A stretch of DNA of 17,011 bases from contig CAYGDT010000025.1 in assembly GCA_964348745.1 (NCBI GenBank), forward strand, positions 1-17,011, in the 5' to 3' direction. Below are positions 6,899 through 13,804 of the stretch, in pieces. The position numbers were made by a program, and so were the translations under genes. Under the pieces are notes generated by a model that searched no databases, was not told the origin of the DNA, and worked only from the letters and a program-made list of their open reading frames with translations. This stretch comes from CAYGDT01 sp964348745 (lineage in GTDB: Bacteria > Patescibacteriota > Gracilibacteria > Peribacterales > Peribacteraceae). Position 1 is the first letter of the stretch, and the number at the start of each line of letters is the position of its first letter.

Positions 6899-8280
6899 TT
6901 TTTCGTGGTCTTTTGTTTTGCCTTCAGTCCTTCCACCTTCAGTTTCCCATCTTTCAATATCAGCTTGCTCTTCATGCATGACAGCAGTTCCCGTTTCTCC
7001 TGCGTCGTTCCTTCCGTCAGCAGGTACCGCGCGTACTTCCGCTTATCCACCCTCGGATTTTTCCTTTCTTCTTCTGCCTGCCCCAACACTCCGCTCGTGA
7101 ATTTGTGGTATCGCTCCAGCTCCTCATCCAGCTTTTTGTTGATTGCTTTGCTCTCCAGCGTCACATCTTCGATGATCTCCAGCATTTGCTCGATCAGACG
7201 ATCCTCCCGGATAGACGGCTCCGGGCAATCGATGTCTTTGGTATGGGTACAGCGATAGTACACATACCGTTTTATGGAGCCGTCTTTGAGCACTTTGTGC
7301 TTTTCCTCCGCCGTGACGCCTGCACTGCACGCTCCGCACGTCATGAGGCGGGTGAAAGCGAAGTCTTTCGTGCCCCACGGCTTCTTTGGCGTGGCATCCA
7401 GTAGGCGTTGTACCTCGTCGAAGAGCTGCTGGTCGAGGAGTGGGTCGTAGTCGCCCCTGATCCATTTCCCGCTTCCCGCAGGAAATTCATACTTCCCAAG
7501 GTAGAACGGATTTCGAAGCATCCGGTAGATCATGCCAAGACTGACCGTCTTTCCTTTTCGTGTCACAAATCCTATCTCTTTCATCCACGCGTAGATTTTC
7601 CGTCCGCTGAGCCCCTTATACGCAACCAGCTCGTACATTTCCTTGATGCGCGGTCCACGAATGGGATCGACCACTACATGACTCCTCCGCGCCGCCATAT
7701 CGCGTTCCGTCAGGTATCCGAGAGGCGTCATGGTTGGCCTGTAGCCCATCTCCGCTCTCGTTTTCATGCCGCGCTTGATATTGATGCCCCGATGATCGTT
7801 CTCCAGCTTCGCCTGCGAACAAAGGATCATGAGCAGAAACTTCTCGTTCGGGTTGTTCGTGAAGGTCTGTCCGTGGGTACGGATCTCATGGAGAAGACCC
7901 TGGTCCATGAGATCGACGAGCGTACCGAGGTCGCCAGCGTTCCTGCTTAAGCGATCTGGTGCCCATGTGAGGATGGCGTTGAATTCTCCCTCACGGATAT
8001 CGCTCAGGAGTTGGTTATAGACGGGACGCGCGCTCGATGCCTTCGCCGAGTGGCTCTCCCGGCGAACTTCGACGACGTCGATCCCGTCTCGTTTTGCCAA
8101 GGCAGTCATTTCCTGAATTTGTGAATCGATGGAAAGCGCCTGCCGTTCGTCGTCTTCCGACGACTTACGCGCATAGAGGCAGTACCGCATCTCCTGTGCC
8201 TTCAAAGGGGAAGGAGGGGTGTTGACCGATGACAAGGATACTATTCTTTTCGCCGATGGTGTTGCTGTGGCTGTCGCCAT
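6895..8280 (-). CDS. Large serine recombinase (site-specific integrase)
   Basis: This is a protein of about 461 residues from ATG 8280. The catalytic domain has YARKSSEDDERQALSIDSQ with nucleophile S40, then WAPDRLSRN (about 106-114) with the conserved arginines. The recombinase domain includes GYLTERD, RGPRIKEMYEL, LRNPFYLGKY and the linker into a zinc ribbon with C315, C318, C344 and C352. A C-terminal coiled-coil-like helix follows. Large serine recombinases integrate and excise phages and elements at att sites through a Ser-DNA intermediate. Translation could instead begin at ATG 8190, directly before RYCLYARKSS. An extension to 8400 is unlikely because it overlaps the terminase gene. It is the last gene of the mobile-element array; it ends inside the promoter of the CIRCE operon. 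Confidence 0.93.
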   Translation of the reverse strand: MATATATPSAKRIVSLSSVNTPPSPLKAQEMRYCLYARKSSEDDERQALSIDSQIQEMTALAKRDGIDVVEVRRESHSAKASSARPVYNQLLSDIREGEFNAILTWAPDRLSRNAGDLGTLVDLMDQGLLHEIRTHGQTFTNNPNEKFLLMILCSQAKLENDHRGINIKRGMKTRAEMGYRPTMTPLGYLTERDMAARRSHVVVDPIRGPRIKEMYELVAYKGLSGRKIYAWMKEIGFVTRKGKTVSLGMIYRMLRNPFYLGKYEFPAGSGKWIRGDYDPLLDQQLFDEVQRLLDATPKKPWGTKDFAFTRLMTCGACSAGVTAEEKHKVLKDGSIKRYVYYRCTHTKDIDCPEPSIREDRLIEQMLEIIEDVTLESKAINKKLDEELERYHKFTSGVLGQAEEERKNPRVDKRKYARYLLTEGTTQEKRELLSCMKSKLILKDGKLKVEGLKAKQKTTKN

Positions 8281-8360
8281 AGGTATAGGGGGGAAGTGAT
8301 CGTTTCTCCCTACACAAGGCCGCGACCCGACCCTAAAGGCTAGGCGAAATATCCTTAAAT

Positions 8361-9896
8361 TTATCGAGCACTGCCCATATTTCCCCGAATGGCGTCCCAC
8401 CCCGCCACCTCACCATTATCGTCAATGTAGAAGAAGCCAAAGGAATGCAGCTTTGTCTCCAGCGACTTGATAATCAACATGGAGAACGCATCCGCAAGGT
8501 CATCGAATTTCTCGATGCCGAAATTCGTGATCTGATCAATCAGTATCTCAGCACCTTCCCGTGGAAAGAATACTCTGCCTGCCTGCACAGGATGTGATGC
8601 AAGCGCAAGTCGTCCTCGCTTGTCCTGCCCTTTCACTTTGACCGGTATTCCTTTGTATCCCTGATCTTCCAAATGTTCAGCGAGAGATGCCTGATATCCG
8701 ACATCTTCAACATATACGAGAGTATCGTCGTCTCCAACTTTCGTGCAGTCTGCGAGTTGTTTCGCACGTTCAAGCGTATCTCCTGCAGTGAGCCTCTCGT
8801 TCACGGGATTCGGCAGAATATAGATGTGGTAGTCACCGTGTACGTAGTAAATTCGTGCCGCAACCATTGCTGTGAAATCCGCGCTATCGTTCTGTGATAT
8901 CGCAAGATCAATACCGATAGCCGTTTGTACGATGCGTATCCGCGTTCCGGTGTTGCTGTCATAGTCCTCTTTCGGGAACGTAGCGTAGTACTGAATCCAT
9001 TCCGGGTGGATAACACGTTCGGTATCCGACAGGATGCGCAGAAGGTACTCTCGATACCATGCGGATTCGTCACCAACACGGGCACGCTCTGCCTCGATTG
9101 CAGCCGCGTCGGGATACTTCTCTTCCCACAGGCAGTTGCCTTCTTCATCGAGTAGTGGAAAAGATCGATAAACCGCATACTTGTCGTTACCCTTCTCCAT
9201 CTGCTCTTTCATGCGCTGCGTGAGAGAATCGTCGTGGAGGTAGTTTCCAACGAGGAAGAACCGCGTGCCGATATCCCCGGCAGGCAGCAGTTCACTGACC
9301 ACCCAGTTACGGGTTTTGTTCCGGCTGTCTCGTGTTTGCACGGAATCCAGGTCTTCGATGTCATCGCAAATGATGAGGTCAGGACGATGCTCCTTATGCC
9401 GCAGTCCCCGGACGCTCTGGTCGACGGAGACCGCCATGATGCGGGCATTGTAGTTGCTGATGACAAGCGACATGTTGCGCCATTCATCTTCCTCTTGCCG
9501 AAACGGACCGAGGTCATGTCGGAGCAAATGATTGTTCTCCAACTCCGAACGGATGTTTTTGAGCATCTGCCGCGCCTGCTCCTGCGTCCTGCCAACAAGC
9601 AGAATGAATTTGCGTTGTTCTTTACCCATGATTGCCCAAAGAACGTAGGAGAGTGTGATGAGCGTGGATTTTCCGGAACCCCTGAATGCGACGACAACAG
9701 CGCGGAGAATGTCCATGTTTTCGGTAATGGAAAACAATTCTCGATGGAGGTTCGCCATCGCGTATTTTATGTAATGAGCCAGGTAGAAGAGAAAGAACCA
9801 GATATGGCTCTCGCGGGTGACTGCCTTGCGAACAGCCGGATCGTGGAACATCTGTTCAATCAGATCCTTACTCTGCTTTTTCGGCGATATTGTCAT
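8361..9896 (-). CDS. terL: Phage terminase large subunit (ATPase-nuclease packaging motor)
   Basis: This 511-residue protein combines a packaging ATPase with an RNase H-like nuclease. Walker A is AFRGSGKST (70-78), Walker B LIICDDIED (174-182), with a coupling motif likely near FFLVGNY (213-219). The nuclease domain begins about residue 320 with acidic residues D330 (GIDLAIS), E397-D398 (VYVEDVG) and D465-D466 (KFDDLADAFS). Length and motif order fit full-length TerL, so the gene appears intact. It would cleave concatemeric DNA and drive it into a procapsid at a portal, yet no portal or capsid gene follows; a recombinase does, after 80 bases. Its start lies 29 bases inside the small-subunit gene, consistent with an operon. 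Confidence 0.93.
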   Translation of the reverse strand: MTISPKKQSKDLIEQMFHDPAVRKAVTRESHIWFFLFYLAHYIKYAMANLHRELFSITENMDILRAVVVAFRGSGKSTLITLSYVLWAIMGKEQRKFILLVGRTQEQARQMLKNIRSELENNHLLRHDLGPFRQEEDEWRNMSLVISNYNARIMAVSVDQSVRGLRHKEHRPDLIICDDIEDLDSVQTRDSRNKTRNWVVSELLPAGDIGTRFFLVGNYLHDDSLTQRMKEQMEKGNDKYAVYRSFPLLDEEGNCLWEEKYPDAAAIEAERARVGDESAWYREYLLRILSDTERVIHPEWIQYYATFPKEDYDSNTGTRIRIVQTAIGIDLAISQNDSADFTAMVAARIYYVHGDYHIYILPNPVNERLTAGDTLERAKQLADCTKVGDDDTLVYVEDVGYQASLAEHLEDQGYKGIPVKVKGQDKRGRLALASHPVQAGRVFFPREGAEILIDQITNFGIEKFDDLADAFSMLIIKSLETKLHSFGFFYIDDNGEVAGWDAIRGNMGSAR

Positions 9897-10308
9897 CGGA
9901 AGAAGGGGGAGGTGGTAAAGACATAAGTCTCATTGCCTCGCGGATGAGGGACTTCTGTTCGGGGTTCAATGGATCTTGCTCCGCAAGTTTTGCAGTTACC
10001 TCCACGCGATTGGCGTAGGCAGCGTGGTGGTGCTTCAACCAGAAAATGATGGCCGTGAGGTTCTGGCCACGAATGGCGGAGAGCAGCTGTGACTCGGCCA
10101 TATCATTAACCAATGCGTTGCCTTCCTCCAATGCTGCATCGGCTGCCACGCAGAACTCCTCGTCTTCTTTACGCCAGCGATAGTAGGTCGTGCGACCAAT
10201 GTTCGTCTTCTCGCAGGCGATCTGCACGATCGGCGTCTTCTTTAATTGATCGAGGAGAATGCCCTTCTCATTCTCCTGCCGTTTCTGGACGGAGGTTTTA
10301 CGATCCAT
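9868..10308 (-). CDS. Terminase small subunit-like helix-turn-helix protein
   Basis: This is a 146-residue protein from ATG 10308. A helix-turn-helix of the small-terminase/phBC6A51 type is visible: IVQIACEKTNIGRTTYYRWR, then EFCVAADAALEEG, followed by a helical oligomerisation region (LLSAIRGQNLTAIIFWLKHH) and a disordered proline/serine tail. Small terminases recognise pac/cos DNA and present it to TerL. The longer frame to 10365 is rejected because it would run 68 bases into the upstream methyltransferase gene. At 10308 the overlap with that gene is 11 bases, and with terL 29 bases. The order TerS-TerL supports the call. Confidence 0.85.
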   Translation of the reverse strand: MDRKTSVQKRQENEKGILLDQLKKTPIVQIACEKTNIGRTTYYRWRKEDEEFCVAADAALEEGNALVNDMAESQLLSAIRGQNLTAIIFWLKHHHAAYANRVEVTAKLAEQDPLNPEQKSLIREAMRLMSLPPPPSSDDNIAEKAE

Positions 10309-11074
10309 GGTGGGTTTGGGGAAGCTTACGAGCCGTTTCACCCGTAAGACGTTCCATACGGTCAAGGATGACCCGACAATAGGCAGGCATTAGCTCCACC
10401 ATCGCGCAACGTCGCTTGGTCTGGTCGGCTGCGAGTCCGGTGGTTCCCGATCCCGCGAAGGGGTCATAGACCCACTGCCCGATGCGCGAGGAGTTCAGGA
10501 TGAGCCTGCGCAGGATCGGGATGGGTTTTTCCGTCGGGTGGAAGGCATTCCGCTGCGGTTTGGGATGTATGAGAACACTCTTATCCGTCGATTTCAGAAA
10601 TTCATGCGCCCCGAGCCAGAAGTAAAGCATCGTCTCGTGCTGCGGGGCGTAGTCCAGCCTGCCGATGACCGCAGCAGTCTTGATCCAGTGCAAAAGCTGC
10701 CCGAATCGCCATCCTGCTCCGGTCATACCTTCGTGGAAGGCGAAAATCATTTTGTCGGAGCAGAATGCGTAGGCGGCATTCTTCCGATGAAGATGCGTTC
10801 CCGCCGCCGTCAGCCAAGCATGCGTGAAAAGAGCGAACTCCTTGTCACTCTGCAAGTGATCGTTGGCGATGGGTTCGTGAGTAACCTTGGACTTCGTGAA
10901 CCCCGCCTTGCTTTCCACGTATGCAACCCCGTAAGGGACGTCCGTCAGGATGAGCGACACGCGATCCTTTCCGAGCAGCCTCCCGACGAGCGCCTTGTCC
11001 CGGCAATCCCCGCACGCCACGCGGTGTTGCCCGACTGTGAAGATGTCGCCAGTGTGTATTGTCTGCTTCTTCAT
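10298..11074 (-). CDS. Beta-class DNA methyltransferase (N4-cytosine or N6-adenine)
   Basis: This is a 258-residue DNA methyltransferase. The catalytic motif is DVPYG (45-49), a DPPY variant. HPTEKP (179-184) and the SAM motif DPFAGSGTT (204-212) come after it, giving the beta-class order. The N-terminal strand TGDIFTVGQHRVACGDC resembles the start of the methylase domain in the neighbouring ParB-methyltransferase, so the two may be paralogues. No restriction partner is adjacent. In phages such enzymes protect DNA from host restriction or mark packaging or regulatory sites. Its ATG overlaps the upstream stop by 4 bases (ATGA, 11071-11074). Confidence 0.92.
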   Translation of the reverse strand: MKKQTIHTGDIFTVGQHRVACGDCRDKALVGRLLGKDRVSLILTDVPYGVAYVESKAGFTKSKVTHEPIANDHLQSDKEFALFTHAWLTAAGTHLHRKNAAYAFCSDKMIFAFHEGMTGAGWRFGQLLHWIKTAAVIGRLDYAPQHETMLYFWLGAHEFLKSTDKSVLIHPKPQRNAFHPTEKPIPILRRLILNSSRIGQWVYDPFAGSGTTGLAADQTKRRCAMVELMPAYCRVILDRMERLTGETARKLPQTHHGS

Positions 11075-12348
11075 GATCGGATGAGGGTAGCTTTGGTGCC
11101 CGTGAGGGTCTCGAAGCGGCGAATGATTAAATCGCAGAAGATTTCCTCAATTTCTGCCATATAACAGCGCCTCTTCATTTGCTCACAACTGATCAACGTA
11201 CTGCCGCTTCCACCCGTGGTGTCGAGTATGCAGCCGCCTGCTTTCGTACATCGCCGAAGCGGCCTTTCCGCCAAAGAAACAGGCTTTTGAGTAGCATGCT
11301 CATACTCATTCCCGGGAATCCTACGTTCCAGCCAAATATTCAAGATATCGAGAATGTCATCGAGCGCTCTATTCCCCGAACCCACCTCGCGATTGAGAAT
11401 TTCATGAAGATTCTGGTGCGAGTTCGAGAGGTACGGCTGACCCCTCGTGGCGTACACACACGCCTCGTAGCACTTCCCGAAAGCGACCCCTGGCACCATG
11501 TTCGCTACGCCCTTGATCCAAAGGCATGTCCGGCGGTTCTTGAGACCGAGATCGGCGAATATCCTCTGCATGAGCCCCACGTTCGTTTCATCGTTCCACC
11601 CGAAAACGTGGAGGTCGTCTTTTCCTACGGCAAGTGCATTAGCGTAGATCGCACGGAGGAACTTCTCGTATTCCACAGGCGGTTTGGCATCGTCCGTCTT
11701 GCCACCATAGTGCTTCTTCCCCCCGATTCCATGATCGTAACTGACATTCAAGTTGTAGGGGGTGTCGATGTACACCATATCCATGCGTGCCTTCCCGACA
11801 AGCCGCCGTACCACGGCAGGATCAGTGGCATCTCCGCAGATCAGGCGGTGCCTGCCGAGCTGATAGAGGTCGCCGGGCCTTGTCTTCGGTTTCTTGATCT
11901 TCTCTAACTCCTTCTCCACATCGAAGTGATCATCCTCCGTCGCAAGTACGTCATCCCAGATATTGCTTAAATCACCATCGTCGAATCCCACATTGAGCAG
12001 AAGATCCATGTCGAAAGATTTGAGTAGCTCCATATCCCATTCACCTTGGTTGCGATTAAGGCGGAGGTTGAGCTCTTTCTCTTTTTTGATGTTCGGGATG
12101 TTAAGGTAAACAACCGGCACCGCTTTGTATCCCAGTTCCTTTGCAATGTCCAAACGGAAGTGCCCGCCGATCACCACATTCTTTCGCTTGGGAGCACCGT
12201 TGACGAGTATCGGATCGACGAGACCGAACTGTTTTATGCTCTGCTTTAAGTCGTTGCGCTGCTTATTGCTCCACTTACGCGGGTTGTAGGGGGCGGGGTT
12301 GAGACCTTTGATGAGAACTTCTACAATTTTGATGTGTTGCGTAGTCAT
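11071..12348 (-). CDS. ParB-like nuclease domain fused to DNA methyltransferase
   Basis: This 425-residue fusion starts with a ParB/Srx-like domain (residues 1 to about 100: NPAPYNPRKWS, then the signature GGHFRLDIAKELG at 61-73). A beta-class methyltransferase follows, with RPGDLYQLGRHRLICGDATD (about 157-176), catalytic DTPYN (195-199), HATQKP (351-356) and the SAM motif DTTGGSGST (376-384). The first proline of DPPY is threonine and motif I is DTTGGSG, both tolerated variants. ParB-methyltransferase fusions are common next to phage terminases. ATG 12348 is preferred over the GTG/ATG-type start at 12384 because the ParB domain begins just after it. It starts the tight operon methyltransferase-methyltransferase-TerS-TerL. 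Confidence 0.93.
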   Translation of the reverse strand: MTTQHIKIVEVLIKGLNPAPYNPRKWSNKQRNDLKQSIKQFGLVDPILVNGAPKRKNVVIGGHFRLDIAKELGYKAVPVVYLNIPNIKKEKELNLRLNRNQGEWDMELLKSFDMDLLLNVGFDDGDLSNIWDDVLATEDDHFDVEKELEKIKKPKTRPGDLYQLGRHRLICGDATDPAVVRRLVGKARMDMVYIDTPYNLNVSYDHGIGGKKHYGGKTDDAKPPVEYEKFLRAIYANALAVGKDDLHVFGWNDETNVGLMQRIFADLGLKNRRTCLWIKGVANMVPGVAFGKCYEACVYATRGQPYLSNSHQNLHEILNREVGSGNRALDDILDILNIWLERRIPGNEYEHATQKPVSLAERPLRRCTKAGGCILDTTGGSGSTLISCEQMKRRCYMAEIEEIFCDLIIRRFETLTGTKATLIRS

Positions 12349-12528
12349 AGATATAGGAAATGACGTCCTCGTTTTGTCGGTCACCGGATTTCCAAGTCAA
12401 TGGTCAGGGAGGATTCCATCCCATAAAAAGTGCAAATGGCTGAAACATAGGAAAAATGCTGATTGCAACCCAGCTGAATTTGCGCAGAGCTATACTATTT
12501 TCTATCTTAAAACGTCTGAATAATTATC

Positions 12529-12562
12529 TCTCGGTGAATGTCTCGGTGAACCTTGGTGAACG
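12529..12562. repeat. Three direct repeats of GGTGAA upstream of the methyltransferase operon
   Basis: TCTCGGTGAA (12529-12538), TCTCGGTGAA (12541-12550) and CCTTGGTGAA (12551-12560) are spaced 12 and 10 bases apart, about one helical turn. They lie between the wHTH-like gene and the methyltransferase operon, about 180 bases from its start. They could be operator half-sites or iterons. The rest of 12349-12528 shows no clear gene or terminator. Confidence 0.45.
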
Positions 12563-12564
12563 TT

Positions 12565-13257
12565 TTATGGTTCCAGCAGAGGATTGTATCTGTAACGCTT
12601 TGCTTCCTTGGCAATGATGGGTTTTGCTCCATGCTTAGTACAAATCTCTCGTAATTCTCGTAGCCTGTTGGCAATCGAACTGCGTTTTACATCACTCGAG
12701 ATCGCATCAGTAAGCCCCTTGCAAAGATCGGTCAGTCGGAATCTCCTATTGTCGGGATATCGTGCTTGATCACGAAGGAATTGAATGATGCGATGCGTCT
12801 GTGGTCTGATACGTTCCCGAACCCAGCCGGACTGGACATAGAAATGTAACCAGACTTCATTTTCCCTTACTTCAAGCGCTATATTCTTATCAATCAATTC
12901 GGCATTCTCGGGCAGGCATGGTATGCCTTCCTGCAATGCTGATTCAGCAGCCAGAACCTCGATTTCCTCGCATACAATGGTCGGGTTTTCATGGATTGTA
13001 ATCGAATCGCATATGCTAGCAACGTATGAGGCGTGTTGTTCCACTGCCCGTTGAAACATTGGTGAAGATACGGTTTCTGCCATGTGCTCCGCAGCACGCT
13101 GCAATGCGGGCATAGCTTTGGCCAAGTATCTTGCAGCCTGTTCCTGCATTTCGATGATCTTCGGCATCTCTTGGAGCAAACTCTCTTGATATCGCTCAAG
13201 TCCCTCTTGTGCGCGTATGAAGCTTGCAACAAAACCGGAATTCAATGCTAGGTCCAT
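12565..13257 (-). CDS. Unrecognised protein with helical N-terminus and possible C-terminal winged helix
   Basis: This is a 230-residue protein of unknown family. The N-terminal ~80 residues are alanine/glutamate-rich and probably long amphipathic helices (ERYQESLLQEMPKIIEMQEQ). The middle (WLHFYVQSGWVRERIR) is strand-like. The C-terminal ~75 residues (RIIQFLRDQARYPDNRRFRL, then SSIANRLRELREIC and a KRYRYNP hairpin) look like a winged helix of the OmpR/C-terminal-regulator kind. No receiver domain is present. ATG 13257 is preferred over 13278: a TGCTATACT extended -10 ends 6 bases before it, implying a leaderless mRNA. It is the first gene of the mobile-element array and a good candidate for its regulator, but this is inferred. 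Confidence 0.6.
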   Translation of the reverse strand: MDLALNSGFVASFIRAQEGLERYQESLLQEMPKIIEMQEQAARYLAKAMPALQRAAEHMAETVSSPMFQRAVEQHASYVASICDSITIHENPTIVCEEIEVLAAESALQEGIPCLPENAELIDKNIALEVRENEVWLHFYVQSGWVRERIRPQTHRIIQFLRDQARYPDNRRFRLTDLCKGLTDAISSDVKRSSIANRLRELREICTKHGAKPIIAKEAKRYRYNPLLEP

Positions 13258-13263
13258 GCGTAC

Positions 13264-13315
13264 AGTATAGCATGTCAATTATTGGCTTTTATAAGCCAAG
13301 ATACTGCACTGTCAA
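13264..13315 (-). promoter_or_regulatory. Promoter region with palindromic operator before the element's first gene
   Basis: Two minus-strand promoters are visible. One is TTGACA (13315-13310), 16 bases, TATAAA (13293-13288). The other is an extended -10, TGCTATACT, with TATACT at 13269-13264, 6 bases before ATG 13257. A dyad TTGGCTT-N4-AAGCCAA (13282-13299) covers the -10 of the first promoter, as expected of a repressor site, perhaps for the product of the gene itself. Confidence 0.6.
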
Positions 13316-13341
13316 TCACCATCCAAGACGTGCAGATCCCC

Positions 13342-13428
13342 GCTGACCCGATTGGTTCATCGTAAATGGAACACCCTTTTTTATAGTGTCCCATTTGTCC
13401 CATTTACGCCCTGACCCGAGTGGTCAGC
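13342..13428. repeat. Paired TGACC-N5-GGTYA dyads flanking an imperfect hairpin
   Basis: The motif TGACCCGATTGGTTCA (13344-13359) recurs as TGACCCGAGTGGTCAG (13412-13427), 68 bases apart; the second is a CTGACC-N5-GGTCAG dyad. Between them, CGTAAATGGAACA (13361-13373) pairs with TGTCCCATTTACG (13396-13408) with one mismatch, and TGTCCCATT occurs twice in tandem (13387-13395 and 13396-13404). It could be an operator array or part of a recombination site near the end of the mobile element; function unknown. Confidence 0.5.
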
Positions 13429-13466
13429 GCCTCCTTATGAAAGGCACTCCAAAGGGCTTCAAATAT

Positions 13467-13549
13467 TGCTATACTGGTTGATGTCTGACACGACTGCTCC
13501 ACCATTCGACTCGCGCCTTCGGCGCTCGCTCATGGTCCTCGCCGCTTAG
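13467..13549 (+). other. Extended -10 promoter with tiny 22-codon open frame, possible gene remnant
   Basis: TGCTATACT (TATACT at 13470-13475) lies 5 bases before ATG 13481, the same layout as true starts nearby. The frame runs only 22 codons to TAG at 13547-13549, and its second half lies within hairpin repeats. This may be the start of a gene destroyed by repeat insertion, a leader peptide, or chance. No protein family is recognisable. Confidence 0.3.
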
Positions 13550-13710
13550 CGGCTCGAGCCACGATATTACGAGTCGAATGACTCTGAGCGACGAGCAAAG
13601 CGAGGAGTCGAAGAGCCCCACAAACACATACAAAANNNNNNNNNNGACTTCGCGAGGCGAATAACTCTGAGCGACGATCCGCCGTAGGCGGAGAGGAGTC
13701 GAAGAGCCCA
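13504..13710. repeat. REP-like hairpin repeat cluster interrupted by a scaffold gap
   Basis: An inverted repeat ATTCGACTCG (13504-13513) / CGAGTCGAAT (13570-13579) encloses two hairpins, GCGCC-TTC-GGCGC (13513-13525) and GCCGCT-T-AGCGGC (13541-13553). Beyond it, the same repeat unit occurs twice: ACTCTGAGCGACGA ... GAGGAGTCGAAGAGCCC at 13581-13618 and 13664-13709. The centres differ: a short CAAAG tract versus a perfect CCGCC-GTA-GGCGG hairpin (13679-13691). This resembles REP/BIME-type intergenic repeats. The 10-N gap separates the two copies, so copy number and spacing are unknown. Confidence 0.75.
13636..13645. other. Assembly gap (10 Ns)
   Basis: Ten undetermined bases lie between two repeat copies, indicating a scaffold join. 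Linkage of the asparaginase side to the mobile-element side rests on scaffolding only. Confidence 0.99.
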
Positions 13711-13788
13711 ATTATGCACACTTTGATCGAGTTTGAACATTGGTTTCGCAAAATGATAGTGCAGCTAGGGAACATGTTTTCGTCATTG

Positions 13789-13794
13789 TATACT
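13789..13794 (+). promoter_or_regulatory. -10 box of the asparaginase gene
   Basis: TATACT ends 10 bases before ATG 13805, leaving a leader of only a few bases. No good -35 and no Shine-Dalgarno are visible. The adjoining stretch 13711-13788 shows nothing else. Confidence 0.5.
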
Positions 13795-13804
13795 GTGTCA
13801 GTCT

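Noticed and set aside
8281..8400. N-terminal extension of the serine recombinase to 8400
   Set aside because: It overlaps the end of terL and precedes the normal recombinase start by about 70 residues with no domain content.
9234..9926. 230-codon plus-strand open frame
   Set aside because: It is antisense to the start of terL and terS and has no recognisable domain.
11179..11907. 242-codon plus-strand open frame
   Set aside because: It is antisense to the ParB-methyltransferase, whose motifs are intact; the translation resembles no family.
12533..12562. GGTGA repeats as HphI-type restriction sites
   Set aside because: The pentamer match is trivially short; the phased spacing is better explained as binding sites.
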